Origin: Methanohalobium evestigatum Z-7303
Lineage (GTDB): Archaea; Halobacteriota; Methanosarcinia; Methanosarcinales; Methanosarcinaceae
Assembly: GCF_000196655.1 (NCBI RefSeq)
Contig: NC_014253.1
Coordinates: forward strand, 682,001 to 746,000
Direction: 5' to 3'
Length of the DNA: 64,000 bases
Positions 17,118 through 27,053 of the stretch are shown here, piece by piece (position 1 is the first letter of the stretch; each line of letters begins with the position of its first letter). Under the pieces are notes generated by a model. The model made no database searches. It was not told where the DNA came from and saw nothing but the letters and a program-made list of their open reading frames with translations. Position numbers and translations under genes: made by a program.

Positions 17118-17588
17118 TTATTGGGCTCTATAAGCCCCATCTTGCTGAGATTGCATTTTGGATTGATATTCATTGAACTGGCGTTCAATTTCCTGCATAT
17201 TTTGTACTACCTGTGAATATGATTCATTTAGTCTTTCATATGCATTGTCCATTTCTTCTTTACGTTTGTTAAGAGTTTCCTTCGCATCTTCCCTATTCTT
17301 TTCTACACTTATACCAGCACCGATATCAATTACAAACCTATTAAGGTCGTTGAACTGTGCATGCATATATGTACCTGAACCTATTGGTACCATTGATTCG
17401 GTTCCTTCTTCAAGGGATTCAAGGCTTTCTATCGTGTTTAATGCCTTTACACATTCCTCTGATGAGGTATAAACCATATCAATATGCTGTTTTATTGATT
17501 CGAGTTGGTTTTTATACTGCTGGTACTGTGTTGATAATTGTCTGAAATACTGCTCAGTATCGCCCTTACCTGAAGCGCCATCAGACAT
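17118..17588 (-). CDS. pfdA: Prefoldin alpha subunit
   Basis: Hexameric co-chaperone that holds unfolded proteins and passes them to the thermosome. 156 residues: two long coiled-coil helices (about 10-50 and 95-145) with a beta-hairpin between (MVPIGSGTYMHAQF, then FVIDIGAGISVEK), the classical alpha-type layout with a four-strand centre. It lies three bases from rpl20A. The order rpl20A-pfdA-ftsY after aIF6-L31e-L39e is a conserved archaeal arrangement known from many genomes. Confidence 0.94.
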   Translation of the reverse strand: MSDGASGKGDTEQYFRQLSTQYQQYKNQLESIKQHIDMVYTSSEECVKALNTIESLESLEEGTESMVPIGSGTYMHAQFNDLNRFVIDIGAGISVEKNREDAKETLNKRKEEMDNAYERLNESYSQVVQNMQEIERQFNEYQSKMQSQQDGAYRAQ

Positions 17589-17591
17589 ACA

Positions 17592-17768
17592 TTATACCTC
17601 TGTAATACTGTCGATTTTAATGTCAAATCGTTTTACTCCATGTTTACTGCCAAATAAAGAATATGTTTTTTCAGTTGCATTCTTTTCATTCTGGCTTTCA
17701 ACATATTTACTGAATTTTTCCCAGTAATGTCCTGCTTTAAATTTACCCTTTACAAGATAATTTTTCAT
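17592..17768 (-). CDS. rpl20A: Ribosomal protein L20a (LX)
   Basis: 58-residue archaeal 50S protein eL20 (formerly LX). It begins [20 protein letters not shown] and continues with the conserved [20 protein letters not shown] block, ending [10 protein letters not shown]. The ribosome binding site AAGGTGG lies seven bases before the ATG. Its stop is three bases before the start of prefoldin alpha, and aIF6 ends 27 bases upstream, so it is in the same transcription unit. Confidence 0.94.
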   Translation of the reverse strand: MKNYLVKGKFKAGHYWEKFSKYVESQNEKNATEKTYSLFGSKHGVKRFDIKIDSITEV

Positions 17769-17795
17769 TTAAACCACCTTTAATATTTGATTAGA

Positions 17796-18449
17796 TTAAA
17801 TAAATCCAAGTACATCTTCTATTCGTCCAAGCTCATATCCTGTGGTTTCATAGCCTGCTAAATAACCACTGGTATTTGCAATAACCCCTGAACCTACCAT
17901 TTGTGATCCATAGTTAACTGTACCAACATCTATCGGTAAATCAAATAACTTTTCAAGTTGACTCATTTCAGAAGGAGTTGTATTAGGGTGGACCAGTATT
18001 CCATTATTATTAGCAACACCTGCCATTCCAACTGCCTTGATTCCGGCAATTGTACCCCTTTCAGCATTTACACCGAGTGTTTCTGATATGACTTCTATTG
18101 ACTTATCTGAAAAATTGGGATGCACCAGTGCAGCTGAATCATTAGCAAGAACTGTATTACCGATTGCTGTAAGGTTACTGGGCACTGTACTGACAGTAAC
18201 GTCCGTATCCTTTAGGTCGTCCTCGTTCCCATATCTTGGTATCAATAATCCGTGGGAATTTCCAGATACAAGAGATCCCACAACAGTACTTCCACTTATT
18301 AACGTTGAAATTACCTGTACCTGCAAAGAATCCTCAATGGATTTTATCGTTTTTTCTTTTGTTCCAGTAGGAACTATTGCCAGTTCTTCAGTACAGGTGG
18401 CAAATACTCCTATTACAGGGTTGTCCAGTATATTCAGGGTTCGGGTCAT
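17796..18449 (-). CDS. eif6: Translation initiation factor 6
   Basis: Anti-association factor that binds the 50S subunit and blocks premature joining with 30S. 217 residues made of five repeated alpha/beta units, giving the pentein fold; repeats begin near NPVIGVFATCTE, STVVGSLVSGNSHGLLIP, LTAIGNTVLANDSAALVHP, IAGIKAVGMAGVANNNGILVHP and NYGSQMVGSGVIANTSGYL. The length matches the family. It is encoded after L31e and L39e, the usual archaeal order. Confidence 0.95.
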   Translation of the reverse strand: MTRTLNILDNPVIGVFATCTEELAIVPTGTKEKTIKSIEDSLQVQVISTLISGSTVVGSLVSGNSHGLLIPRYGNEDDLKDTDVTVSTVPSNLTAIGNTVLANDSAALVHPNFSDKSIEVISETLGVNAERGTIAGIKAVGMAGVANNNGILVHPNTTPSEMSQLEKLFDLPIDVGTVNYGSQMVGSGVIANTSGYLAGYETTGYELGRIEDVLGFI

Positions 18450-18485
18450 TTTTGCAAATTAATTTTTAATGATATTATAGTGAAT

Positions 18486-18752
18486 TTATGCAAGCTCAAC
18501 CTGTACCTCACCATCTTCGAATTTGGCAGCACGTACTCTTATCGAAGATGGCGGCTTTTCAGAACCTCTTTCCCAAACCTTTTCATTAACAGTTCGGTCA
18601 ATCTTTATCTGTGACGGAAGAGATTTTGTGTGCCTTATAAGAAATTGTCTTATAAGTGCCATTGCCTTATGAGAACGTTTCCATCTTGGTGCGCTCTTTA
18701 CTTTCCGGAGAGGAATTGTATAAATTTGTTCAGAAACCGCGTCATCTGCCAT
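18486..18752 (-). CDS. rpl31e: Ribosomal protein L31e
   Basis: 50S protein eL31, 88 residues. Characteristic segments are [31 protein letters not shown] and [18 protein letters not shown]. The ATG at 18752 has the ribosome binding site AAGGTGAT four bases upstream and is preferred over one nine bases earlier. It lies 32 bases after L39e and ahead of aIF6. Confidence 0.95.
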   Translation of the reverse strand: MADDAVSEQIYTIPLRKVKSAPRWKRSHKAMALIRQFLIRHTKSLPSQIKIDRTVNEKVWERGSEKPPSSIRVRAAKFEDGEVQVELA

Positions 18753-18784
18753 TGATATCACCTTTCATTAATTCAGGTATAGAA

Positions 18785-18940
18785 TTATTTTACCTTCAAA
18801 TCGTTCCTTCTCCAGTTTCTTCTCTTTGGATGGGTTACTACTTCTCTGTTGGATTTCATAATAACCCATGTCGGAACACGATGATTCTGTTTATGTGCCT
18901 TTGCTAACCTCTTTTTTTGTCCCTTTGAATTATGACTCAA
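18785..18940 (-). CDS. rpl39e: Ribosomal protein L39e
   Basis: Small basic 50S protein eL39 of the peptide exit tunnel, 51 residues. It reads [18 protein letters not shown] near the start, then VPTWVIMKS and [16 protein letters not shown] at the end. The start codon is TTG at 18940 with GGTGAG six bases upstream; no ATG is in frame at the N-terminus. This explains why an ATG-only search would miss it. It is the first gene of the L39e-L31e-aIF6 set. Confidence 0.92.
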   Translation of the reverse strand: MSHNSKGQKKRLAKAHKQNHRVPTWVIMKSNREVVTHPKRRNWRRNDLKVK

Positions 18941-19076
18941 TTGTCTCACCTTCTTAAACTGTAAATCCTATAAGCATTATATAAAGTTTTTAATTAGTTG
19001 TCCAGTCAACAGCCGGATTTAAAAGATAAGCCATCGTATATATCTTTTTATAAACATAGCCGGTTCAAACTGTACT

Positions 19077-19679
19077 TCATTTTATACGTTTTATTATACG
19101 CGACTGGACATGAGACGGGAATATTTGTGATACTTTATCATCACCATATGTCTGACGTATGATTTCTCTGAGCTCTGTCTCGTAATCAGCCTTGATTATA
19201 TTTTCGCTTTGGTTCTGCTCAATTTCCAGATACTTTTGAACAAGTACATCTACTGCACTTCTGCCATACCCCTTAAGAGGGGTAATGTAATATATATTGT
19301 ATTTGTCTTCAAGACTTTGTATTTGAGATTCACCAAGCATCGGAACCCGGTCATTACGGCGTGTACCGTCTGCTATAGCCTCTTTTGAATTCGATTTTAT
19401 AGATGCAAGCTTTTTAATGGCGTTATAATGAATATAATTTATGGCATTTTTGGGATAACCATCCTCTATTGCCATTTTCAAAGCTTTGTCCAGTATCTCT
19501 GTATCAAGATTTAGTATTTTATAAGGATAGCCCAGTTCATATGCAGATTCACTAACAAACTCTCCAACTGGAAGTAATGAAAAACTGAATGTTATCAATT
19601 CTATTTCAAAAAATGGCTCCAGCAAGATAGCTGATAATGAACTGTCTTTTCCTCCACTAAAAAGCACAGAAGCTTTCAT
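19077..19679 (-). CDS. PP-loop ATP pyrophosphatase family protein
   Basis: 200 residues of the adenine-nucleotide alpha-hydrolase (PP-loop) fold. The ATP-binding loop is LFSGGKDSSLSA at residues 7-18. A second motif, ADGTRRNDRVPMLG, near residue 104, would contact the adenylated substrate. Relatives include tRNA-modifying and asparagine-synthetase-like enzymes; this archaeal group, found beside ribosomal genes, has no proven substrate to my knowledge. Likely activity is ATP-dependent adenylation of an RNA or small molecule. It lies after the PDCD5-like gene on the same strand. Confidence 0.82.
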   Translation of the reverse strand: MKASVLFSGGKDSSLSAILLEPFFEIELITFSFSLLPVGEFVSESAYELGYPYKILNLDTEILDKALKMAIEDGYPKNAINYIHYNAIKKLASIKSNSKEAIADGTRRNDRVPMLGESQIQSLEDKYNIYYITPLKGYGRSAVDVLVQKYLEIEQNQSENIIKADYETELREIIRQTYGDDKVSQIFPSHVQSRIIKRIK

Positions 19680-19706
19680 AAGCGTATATATCGTCTTTTA
19701 TCTTTA

Positions 19707-20057
19707 TTATACCCGCCTTATGTTAGTATCGTGTTTTTTGGGTTGTATCTGAGAAAGAAGCTGTTTCAACTTTTCATCATCAATTACAGACTGGATGCGT
19801 CCGCTTTGTGCAAGTGATATCAATTGAGATTCCAGCTGTTCACCCAACTCGTTTCTGGACATTTTAAGCCTTGTTAAACGCTCCCGTGCATCAGGTGTTA
19901 AAATCTGTCGAAGAATCTTCTTTTTTTCTTCTTCCATCCTTTCAGCTTGTTCTTGCTGGTTGGCATACTGGTCGATGCCAGGTTGTTGAGCAGCCTGCTG
20001 TTGTTGCTGGATTTGTTCTCGCTTTTTTCTACGTATTTCTTCAAGCTCGTCAGACAT
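19707..20057 (-). CDS. PDCD5-family DNA-binding protein
   Basis: 116 residues of the PDCD5/TFAR19 family. The first half is a charged, Gln-rich helix (RRKKREQIQQQQQAAQQ), then a compact three-helix bundle with the conserved segment ILTPDARERLTRLKM and the ending QIQPKKHDTNIRRV. Archaeal members are abundant small nucleic-acid-binding proteins of uncertain role. It lies 104 bases after S19e and 27 bases before the PP-loop gene, which is the usual archaeal order. Confidence 0.9.
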   Translation of the reverse strand: MSDELEEIRRKKREQIQQQQQAAQQPGIDQYANQQEQAERMEEEKKKILRQILTPDARERLTRLKMSRNELGEQLESQLISLAQSGRIQSVIDDEKLKQLLSQIQPKKHDTNIRRV

Positions 20058-20161
20058 CTATCATCACATCCCTATTTTTAAAATGGTAGATAAAGCTCAA
20101 CCATTCCTGAAATATGTACATTAAACTATATGTTTAGAATATTTATTTCTACCGGGAAGGT

Positions 20162-20611
20162 TTAATATTGAGCTATTTCGGGCCGGGATTCAAGAAGCTC
20201 GTTTTTAACTTCATATGCAACATTGTCCAGAAATGCCTGACCCTGTGATGAAACCACTCTACCGGTCTTTAATGTACGTACATATCCTGCATTCTCAAGC
20301 TGTTGAAGTGCCTTCCTTAAGATTGATCCGCTGCCTTTCAGTTTATGTGCAGGTACCACGCCTCTGGTTAATTTGCCCCCGTACATTGAGCGTAGCCTTT
20401 CAACTCCTACAGGACCATCCATATAAATACTCCTTAATACTGCTGCACAACGAGTATACCACCAGTCATCTTCTGCTGGCGGGAGGTCATTAAAAACACC
20501 GGTTTTAACGTAACTTGCCCACTCAGGTGGGTTTACATGTTCGTTTTCTTTCAACTTCTCTGCTACTTTATTTATTAAATCATTTGCAGGGACATCATAT
20601 GCTGTTGTCAT
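20162..20611 (-). CDS. rps19e: Ribosomal protein S19e
   Basis: 30S protein eS19, 149 residues, winged-helix-like. Diagnostic segments are PPEWASYVKTG, DWWYTRCAAVLRSIYMDGPVGVERL, YGGKLTRGVVPAHKLKGSGSILRKALQQLE and VVSSQGQAFLD. The length is typical. A promoter with ACTTATATAAATT (plus-strand reading, 20651-20663) lies about 45 bases upstream of the start. Confidence 0.95.
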   Translation of the reverse strand: MTTAYDVPANDLINKVAEKLKENEHVNPPEWASYVKTGVFNDLPPAEDDWWYTRCAAVLRSIYMDGPVGVERLRSMYGGKLTRGVVPAHKLKGSGSILRKALQQLENAGYVRTLKTGRVVSSQGQAFLDNVAYEVKNELLESRPEIAQY

Positions 20612-20887
20612 GTTATCCTCCTTGTTGTTCCTGAAATAAAAGGTATGATTACTTATATAAATTTTGTCAGGGATACTTTTGGATTATTATGCATGGATAT
20701 AAGGTTGATTAATTTATCGGTCAACAAAAACATACGTTCAAAAAGAAAAATAATTTACAAATCATGACAAAATTTATATTACTACATTTTAACTATTCAT
20801 TAATATCATCTCAAGATTTATATAAAAGTTAAAATACAACATAATTGATAAATTATTAAAGGCTTACAAACTGAAGGACTGGTTTGC
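20612..20887. promoter_or_regulatory. Divergent intergenic region between S19e and a small gene
   Basis: This 276-bp stretch is AT-rich and has no convincing ORF. It holds a TATA-like sequence for S19e on the minus strand near 20651-20663 and another for the plus strand at 20817-20827 (TTTATATAAAA), about 60-70 bases before the small gene at 20888. I see no stable hairpin or repeat. Confidence 0.5.
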
Positions 20888-21130
20888 TTGGACACAGCAA
20901 AAACATCGGAAATGAATGTATTCATCAAAATAACAGCAAAAAAATTGTCTGCACAGAAACTATATTTTTTCAAAATACCGAAATGGTATCTGGATAAGAG
21001 AAATATAGTTTTTAGACCAATCTCTCTGATTCTTGATGAAATAAATGATAGTTACCTTATGAAAGATGCCTTTGATAATAAAGTCTGGATTCCAAAAAAA
21101 ATGATCCAATCTGAATTGATAGAAAATTAA
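20888..21130 (+). CDS. Small protein of unknown function
   Basis: 80 residues from a TTG at 20888, or 72 from the ATG at 20912. Lys- and Ile-rich, no signal peptide, with a mixed beta-alpha look (FKIPKWYLDKRNIVFRPISLILDE; VWIPKKMIQSEL). I do not recognise the family. Support for coding comes from the long frame in an AT-rich region and a TATA-like box 60-70 bases upstream. The ribosome binding site is weak (GGACTGG). It is convergent with purA. Confidence 0.5.
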   Translation: MDTAKTSEMNVFIKITAKKLSAQKLYFFKIPKWYLDKRNIVFRPISLILDEINDSYLMKDAFDNKVWIPKKMIQSELIEN

Positions 21131-21237
21131 CAGGAGTTAATTATATAATATCTAATAGTTGCTTATCTTGAGATTTTCATTTATACCTCGACTATTGATG
21201 ATGTACTTTCAAAGTGAACTACACCACCTATTGAGCA

Positions 21238-22512
21238 TTATAGGTTCTTGAAGGTTTGTGCTCTACCAGGACCCACTGATATATATTCGACAGGCACACC
21301 CATAAGTTCTTCCAGGCGTTTAACATATTTTTGTGCTTTTTCTGGAAGGTCACCAAATTCTGTGACATGGGTTAGGTCCTGTTTCCATCCGGGTAACTCT
21401 TCATATACAGGCTCACATCTTGAAAGGTCGGATGTCAGTTGTGGAGGGTATTCCATATATTCACCATCAAGTTTGTACCCTACACAGATTTTAATTGGGT
21501 CAAGTTCTGACAATACATCCAGTTTGGTTAATGCTATACCTGTATAACCGTTTAAATTAATGGATTTTAATATAAGCGGTAAATCAATCCATCCACATCT
21601 TCGAGGTCTTCCGGTAGTAGTACCGAATTCACGACCTACATCCTGGAAGTGTTTTCCCACTTCATCATTAAGTTCTGTCGGAAGCGGTCCTTCACCAACA
21701 CGTGTTATATAGGATTTTACAATACCCAGTACATTGGTTACCTTTGTAGGACCTACACCAATACTGGAACATGCAGAACCTGCTATGGTACTTGAAGATG
21801 TTACATACTTCTGGGTACCATGAATAACATCCAGATGAGTTCCCTGTGCACCTTCTGCCATGACACTTTTTCCGTTATCAATTGCCTTGTTCACCTCATA
21901 GGAGACATCCGCCATATATGGTTCCAGTTTTTTACCAAGTTTTACATACTTGTCAATCAGTTCTTCATCCATTACAATGGACGGGTCTCCTCCCAAAAAT
22001 TCGATATCATTTTTCTTCTGGGGTGCAAGTTCTGAAAGTTTTTCTATAAGTTTGTTTTTATCTGTAAGGTCTGAAAACTGGATTTCATTTCTTGCTACTT
22101 TATCTACATAGGCAAAACCAATTCCACGTTTGGTTGTCCCTATTTTTTCAGTAAGTGCTGATTCACGCAGGTTGTCAAGTTCAATATGATAAGGCATTAT
22201 AACACTGGTTTTTGAATCAACACCAAGTTTTTCGGGTTCGACATTGCATCCACTTTTTTCCAGCATATCTATTTCATCAGCAAGAACTTCAGGATTAAGA
22301 ACCACTCCCGGACCTATCAAAACTCTGGCATTATAAAGGAAACCAGATGGGATAAGATGGAGTTTATAAACATCATCTCCAACTGTTACCGTGTGTCCTG
22401 CATTATCTCCTCCCTGAAAACGAACTATTATATCGTAATCTTTAGACATCAAATCGACAATTTTTCCTTTTCCTTCATCGCCAAACTGAGCACCTGTTAA
22501 AACCGTAAACAT
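21238..22512 (-). CDS. purA: Adenylosuccinate synthetase
   Basis: Joins IMP and aspartate with GTP, the first committed step to AMP. 424 residues, the length of the usual bacterial-type enzyme. The GTP loop is GAQFGDEGKGK near residue 7, IMP and Mg contacts are in GGDNAGHT, the IMP site is in TTGRPRRCGW, and the aspartate loop lies near KIGTTKRGIGFAY. It stands alone, divergent from the M42 peptidase gene and convergent with the small gene at 20888. Confidence 0.96.
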   Translation of the reverse strand: MFTVLTGAQFGDEGKGKIVDLMSKDYDIIVRFQGGDNAGHTVTVGDDVYKLHLIPSGFLYNARVLIGPGVVLNPEVLADEIDMLEKSGCNVEPEKLGVDSKTSVIMPYHIELDNLRESALTEKIGTTKRGIGFAYVDKVARNEIQFSDLTDKNKLIEKLSELAPQKKNDIEFLGGDPSIVMDEELIDKYVKLGKKLEPYMADVSYEVNKAIDNGKSVMAEGAQGTHLDVIHGTQKYVTSSSTIAGSACSSIGVGPTKVTNVLGIVKSYITRVGEGPLPTELNDEVGKHFQDVGREFGTTTGRPRRCGWIDLPLILKSINLNGYTGIALTKLDVLSELDPIKICVGYKLDGEYMEYPPQLTSDLSRCEPVYEELPGWKQDLTHVTEFGDLPEKAQKYVKRLEELMGVPVEYISVGPGRAQTFKNL

Positions 22513-22633
22513 GGGAGTAGAATTTTAATTATATCCATAATAATGTTTTGATTTAAAACAAAAAACAAATATACATAACCAACTCAAACAATTTATATTC
22601 TTAAAAGCCTTGTACAGATATACGGTGATAACA

Positions 22634-23695
22634 ATGGAACATATACAAAAACTGCTTGAAAAATTGTCAAATGCTCATGGAATATCGGGATCTGAAAACA
22701 ATATCAGAAATATAATGGAAGAAGAAATCAGACCCTATGTAGACGACATCAGAACCGACAAAAACGGAAACCTTATAGCCACAAAAAAGGGCAGTGGACC
22801 TACCATAATGCTGGCTGCTCATATGGACGAAATTGGATTGATGGTCAAATACATCGATGACAACGGGTTTATAAGATTTGTAAAAGTCGGTGGATGGTTT
22901 GATCAAACACTTTACAATCAGCGCGTTGTAATAGACACTGAAAACGGTCCTATAAAAGGAGTCATCGGTGCCAAACCACCACATGTGATGAGCGACGAGG
23001 ATAAGAAGAAACCGATAAAAGCAGAAGATATGTTTATAGACGTTGGTGCCAAGGATAAAGAAGACGCAGAAAATCTTGGTGTACAGGTAGGGTCTACCAT
23101 ATCTCTTGACAGGGATTTTGAACCCCTTGCAAATGGATTTATGACCGGAAAAGCCTTTGATAACAGAGCGGGTGTTGCCGTAACCATTGAAATAATGAAA
23201 CAACTTTCAGAAATGGATGTTGATATAAAGCCTACTATATATGCTGTGGGAACTGTACAGGAAGAAGTCGGATTAAAAGGAGCTCGTACATCAGCATTCG
23301 GACTGAATCCAGACGCTGCCATAGCTATTGATACTACTATACCCGGTGACCATCCCGGTATTGAGAAAAAAGATTCAGCCCTTGAAATAGGAGAAGGGTG
23401 TGTTATTACTGTAATGGACGCTGGTGGCAGAGGATTAATCGCTGACAAAAATATTGTTAAATGGCTAAAGGAAACAGGAAATGAAAACGACATACCATAT
23501 CAAATGGATGTTAGTGATGGCGGTACAACTGATGCAACTGCTATACATATTACAAGAGAAGGTATACCTTCAAGCACCATCAGTATTGCAACCAGATATA
23601 TTCACTCACCTGTTGAACTCCTGAGTATAGACGACATGAAGTCTGCCGCAGACCTTGTAACCAAAGCAATTTTAAATACTGAAAAATATCTCTGA
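22634..23695 (+). CDS. M42-family metallo-aminopeptidase
   Basis: Dinuclear-metal aminopeptidase of the M42/TET family, which makes large tetrahedral particles that degrade peptides. 353 residues. Metal ligands lie in AAHMDEIGLMV, FDNRAG, VQEEVGLKGA and AIDTTIPGD, and the last His in TRYIHSPVE. The ATG at 22634 with GGTGAT six bases upstream is preferred over one at 22610. It is divergent from purA and followed by the branched-chain amino-acid operon after about 90 bases. Confidence 0.94.
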   Translation: MEHIQKLLEKLSNAHGISGSENNIRNIMEEEIRPYVDDIRTDKNGNLIATKKGSGPTIMLAAHMDEIGLMVKYIDDNGFIRFVKVGGWFDQTLYNQRVVIDTENGPIKGVIGAKPPHVMSDEDKKKPIKAEDMFIDVGAKDKEDAENLGVQVGSTISLDRDFEPLANGFMTGKAFDNRAGVAVTIEIMKQLSEMDVDIKPTIYAVGTVQEEVGLKGARTSAFGLNPDAAIAIDTTIPGDHPGIEKKDSALEIGEGCVITVMDAGGRGLIADKNIVKWLKETGNENDIPYQMDVSDGGTTDATAIHITREGIPSSTISIATRYIHSPVELLSIDDMKSAADLVTKAILNTEKYL

Positions 23696-23788
23696 GCTTA
23701 TATATTACTGATACTAATGGATAGACCATCGTTAAACATATCTAAGATAGATGTTTACTATATGCTGCATAAACAAATGTGAGGGATC

Positions 23789-25270
23789 ATATTATTCGAA
23801 AATATTCGTTTTCTGGATACTACACTAAGAGATGGTGAACAGACACCCGGTGTAGCACTTACAACCGAAGATAAAGTATCGATAGCTCAGAAACTGGATG
23901 AGCTTGGTATAGATATTATTGAAGCCGGTTCAGCAATAACTTCAGAAGGTGAACGCGAGTCTATAAAAGCCATTACTGCAGAAAATATCAATGCTGAAAT
24001 CTGTAGTTATTGCCGTATCAAAAACTCTGATGTGGATTATGCGCTCGAATGTGATGTTGATTCAATTCATCTGGTAGTTCCGGTATCTGACCTTCACATT
24101 ACCGCTAAACTAAAAAAAGACCGGGATGAGGTACGCCAGATAGCAAGTGAAGTTACCGAATACGCTAAAGACCACGGGCTTATTGTGGAACTCAGTGGAG
24201 AAGATGCATCCCGTGCAGACCATGAATTCCTGAAATCACTGTATTCAGACGGTATTAGTGCAGGTGCAGATAGATTGTGCTATTGTGATACTGTTGGAAT
24301 GCTTATTCCTGAAAAAACAAGAGAGATTTTTTCAGATATGTCGTCTTCCCTTGATGCTCCTTTAAGCGTCCACTGTCATGATGATTTTGGACTTGCTGTA
24401 GCCAACAGTGTTGCTGCAATTAATGCAGGTGCTCGTGAGTGCCACATGACTGTCAACGGTATCGGCGAAAGAGCAGGAAACACTTCGCTTGAAGAAGTTA
24501 TAATGATACTTGAATGGCTGTACAATTATGATACAGGTATTAAACTTGAGGAATTATACAAAACATCAAGAACTGTAAGCCGTTTGACAGGCCTTCCTGT
24601 TTCTGCTAATAAAGCTCTTGTTGGAGAGAATGCATTTACCCATGAAGCAGGAATTCATGTTCACGGTCTACTGGCAAATACCTCTACCTATGAACCATTA
24701 AAACCAGAAACAATAGGTAGAGAGCGAAAAATTGTCATGGGCAAACATGCAGGTAAAAGTTCATTAAAACTTGCACTCAAAGAACTCGGACTTGAAGTTG
24801 ATGAGTCTCAACTTGACGAGATACTGAGTAGAGTCAAGGTACTGGCAGATAAAGGAAAACGTGTTAGCGATGCAGATATCCAGTCCATTGCTGAAACCGT
24901 TCTTGAAATTTACCGTGAACCCAAAGTCAAACTGGAAGAACTTACTGTCGTTTCCGGAAATACTGTCACACCCACCGCATCCACTAAACTCAATGTCAAT
25001 GGTCAAGATATAGTTGAAGCGGGTGTTGGAAACGGACCTGTAGATGCCGCCATTCAAGGAGTCCGAAAAGCCATATCCGGTGTTGCAGATATACAACTTC
25101 AGGAATATCATGTGGATGCTATAACAGGTGGTACTGATGCACTTGTGGAAGTACTGGTTAAACTTTCAAAAGATGGAAAGATAATTACTTCCAGAGGGGC
25201 TCGCACTGATATCATAATGGCATCTGTTGAAGCTGTTTTAAACGGTATTAATTATTTATTGGATGAGTGA
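23789..25270 (+). CDS. (R)-citramalate / 2-isopropylmalate synthase family enzyme, no standard start codon
   Basis: Acetyl-CoA-dependent aldol enzyme of the DRE-TIM family: CimA makes citramalate for isoleucine, LeuA makes 2-isopropylmalate for leucine. About 493 residues: a catalytic TIM barrel beginning with [27 protein letters not shown] (metal His pair), NGIGERAGN, and a C-terminal regulatory domain from about residue 370. The frame is open from 23783 but has no ATG, GTG or TTG before the GTG at 24032, which would remove the catalytic N-terminus. GAGGG at 23781-23785 points to initiation at ATA 23789 or TTA 23792. First gene of the ilv set; CimA versus LeuA cannot be settled here. Confidence 0.9.
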   Translation: MLFENIRFLDTTLRDGEQTPGVALTTEDKVSIAQKLDELGIDIIEAGSAITSEGERESIKAITAENINAEICSYCRIKNSDVDYALECDVDSIHLVVPVSDLHITAKLKKDRDEVRQIASEVTEYAKDHGLIVELSGEDASRADHEFLKSLYSDGISAGADRLCYCDTVGMLIPEKTREIFSDMSSSLDAPLSVHCHDDFGLAVANSVAAINAGARECHMTVNGIGERAGNTSLEEVIMILEWLYNYDTGIKLEELYKTSRTVSRLTGLPVSANKALVGENAFTHEAGIHVHGLLANTSTYEPLKPETIGRERKIVMGKHAGKSSLKLALKELGLEVDESQLDEILSRVKVLADKGKRVSDADIQSIAETVLEIYREPKVKLEELTVVSGNTVTPTASTKLNVNGQDIVEAGVGNGPVDAAIQGVRKAISGVADIQLQEYHVDAITGGTDALVEVLVKLSKDGKIITSRGARTDIIMASVEAVLNGINYLLDE

Positions 25271-25365
25271 AACTTATATGCTTCAGGTATATAAGTTGGC
25301 TCAACCAACACCAGATATTTAAATTATCAATATTCATATCAATCACAAAATTATGGAGATGTAGC

Positions 25366-27051
25366 ATGAAAGAGTCTACAGAAAAAATGACCGGTGCACG
25401 GGCTCTTATTGAATGTCTATATAAAGAAAATGTGGATACAATATTTGGGTATCCCGGTGGTGCTGTACTTCCTATATATGATGAAATTTACAAATCGGAT
25501 TTAAATCATATACTTACACGACACGAACAATCAGCAGCCCATGCTGCAGATGGATATGCAAGAGCTACAGGTAAAACTGGTGTATGTGTTGCTACCTCGG
25601 GACCCGGAGCAACCAATCTTGTAACAGGGATTGCAACTGCATATATGGATTCAATCCCTATGGTTGCCATAACAGGACAAGTCCCCACTTTTATGATAGG
25701 TAATGACGCTTTCCAGGAAGCAAACATTACCGGTATCACACTGCCAATTACAAAACACAATTATCTTGTACAGGATGCAAATGACCTGCCAAGAATAATA
25801 AAAGAAGCATTCCATATTGCATCAACCGGAAGAAAAGGTCCTGTTCTAATCGATATACCAAAAGATGTTACCGCACAGGAAATAGACTTCCATTATCCAG
25901 ATAAAGTAGAGCTGAGAGGATACAAACCCACTTATAAAGGTAACCTTCAGCAGGTTAAAAAAGCCTCAGAATATATAGAAAGGTCGAAAAAACCGGTAAT
26001 ATACGCAGGTGGAGGCATCATTAATTCCAATGCCAGCGATGAACTAAAAGAATTTGCCGAAAAAATCAACGCCCCAGTTACAACTACACTTACAGGTATA
26101 GGATGTTTCCCTGACGACCATCCCCAGAATATGGGTATGCTTGGCATGCATGGAACAAAATATGCAAACTATGCAATACAGGAATCCGACCTTATAATCG
26201 CTGTTGGGGCAAGGTTTGATGACAGGGTTACAGGAAAAATCGCAGCATTTGCCCCAAATGCAGATATAATACACATCGACATAGACCCTGCAGAAATTTC
26301 AAAGAATATCAAGGTAAGTGTACCAATAGTAGGAGATGCTAAATGGATACTGAAATCATTGACTAAACAGGTAAGCACATGTGATTTTGGACCATGGCTT
26401 CAAAAAATCAATCAATGGAAAGAGCAATATCCTCTGAAATACTTTGAAAATGAAGATGTTATAAAACCACAATATGTTATCGAGCAGATAAATGATGCAT
26501 GCAGAGATGCAATAATTGTTACAGAAGTCGGGCAACACCAGATGTGGGCTTCACAATACTTCAAATTTAAAGAGCCACGTACATTCATTACTTCCGGTGG
26601 TCTCGGAACTATGGGATATGGATTCCCTGCAGCTCTTGGTGCAAAAATCGGCAAGCCTGAAAAAGTGGTTTTTGATATTGCAGGGGATGGTTCATTCCAG
26701 ATGAACTGTCAGGAACTTGCGACAGCAGTACAACATAATATCCCGGTTATTGTCGCGGTAATTAACAACTGCTATCTGGGCATGGTCAGACAGTGGCAGG
26801 AACTGTTCTTTGAACAGAGGTATTCATGTACATGTCTTGAAGAAAGTGTTGATTTTGTCAAACTTGCCGAAGCCTATGGTGCATTGGGTCTTCGAGCTGA
26901 AAAACCAGAAGATGTTCGACCTGTAATCGATGAGGCTCTCGCATCTGAAAGACCCACTGTTATTGATTTTGTGGTAGAAAAAAGTGAAAATGTATCACCA
27001 ATGGTGCCCGCAAGCGCTGCAATCAATGAAATACTGGATCTGGAGAGATAA
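25366..27051 (+). CDS. ilvB: Acetolactate synthase, large subunit
   Basis: Thiamine-diphosphate enzyme for the first common step to valine, leucine and isoleucine. 561 residues in three domains: the Pyr domain with the catalytic Glu in [20 protein letters not shown], a central FAD-binding domain ([22 protein letters not shown]) and the PP domain with GDGSFQMN...[11 protein letters not shown]. The ATG at 25366 has GGAGATG upstream; an earlier in-frame ATG at 25267 would add 33 unlikely residues. It is separated from ilvN by two bases. Confidence 0.96.
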   Translation: MKESTEKMTGARALIECLYKENVDTIFGYPGGAVLPIYDEIYKSDLNHILTRHEQSAAHAADGYARATGKTGVCVATSGPGATNLVTGIATAYMDSIPMVAITGQVPTFMIGNDAFQEANITGITLPITKHNYLVQDANDLPRIIKEAFHIASTGRKGPVLIDIPKDVTAQEIDFHYPDKVELRGYKPTYKGNLQQVKKASEYIERSKKPVIYAGGGIINSNASDELKEFAEKINAPVTTTLTGIGCFPDDHPQNMGMLGMHGTKYANYAIQESDLIIAVGARFDDRVTGKIAAFAPNADIIHIDIDPAEISKNIKVSVPIVGDAKWILKSLTKQVSTCDFGPWLQKINQWKEQYPLKYFENEDVIKPQYVIEQINDACRDAIIVTEVGQHQMWASQYFKFKEPRTFITSGGLGTMGYGFPAALGAKIGKPEKVVFDIAGDGSFQMNCQELATAVQHNIPVIVAVINNCYLGMVRQWQELFFEQRYSCTCLEESVDFVKLAEAYGALGLRAEKPEDVRPVIDEALASERPTVIDFVVEKSENVSPMVPASAAINEILDLER

Positions 27052-27053
27052 TA

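Noticed and set aside
24032-25270. cimA/leuA starting at GTG 24032
   Set aside because: This would remove the conserved [13 protein letters not shown] active-site block that is read in frame upstream.
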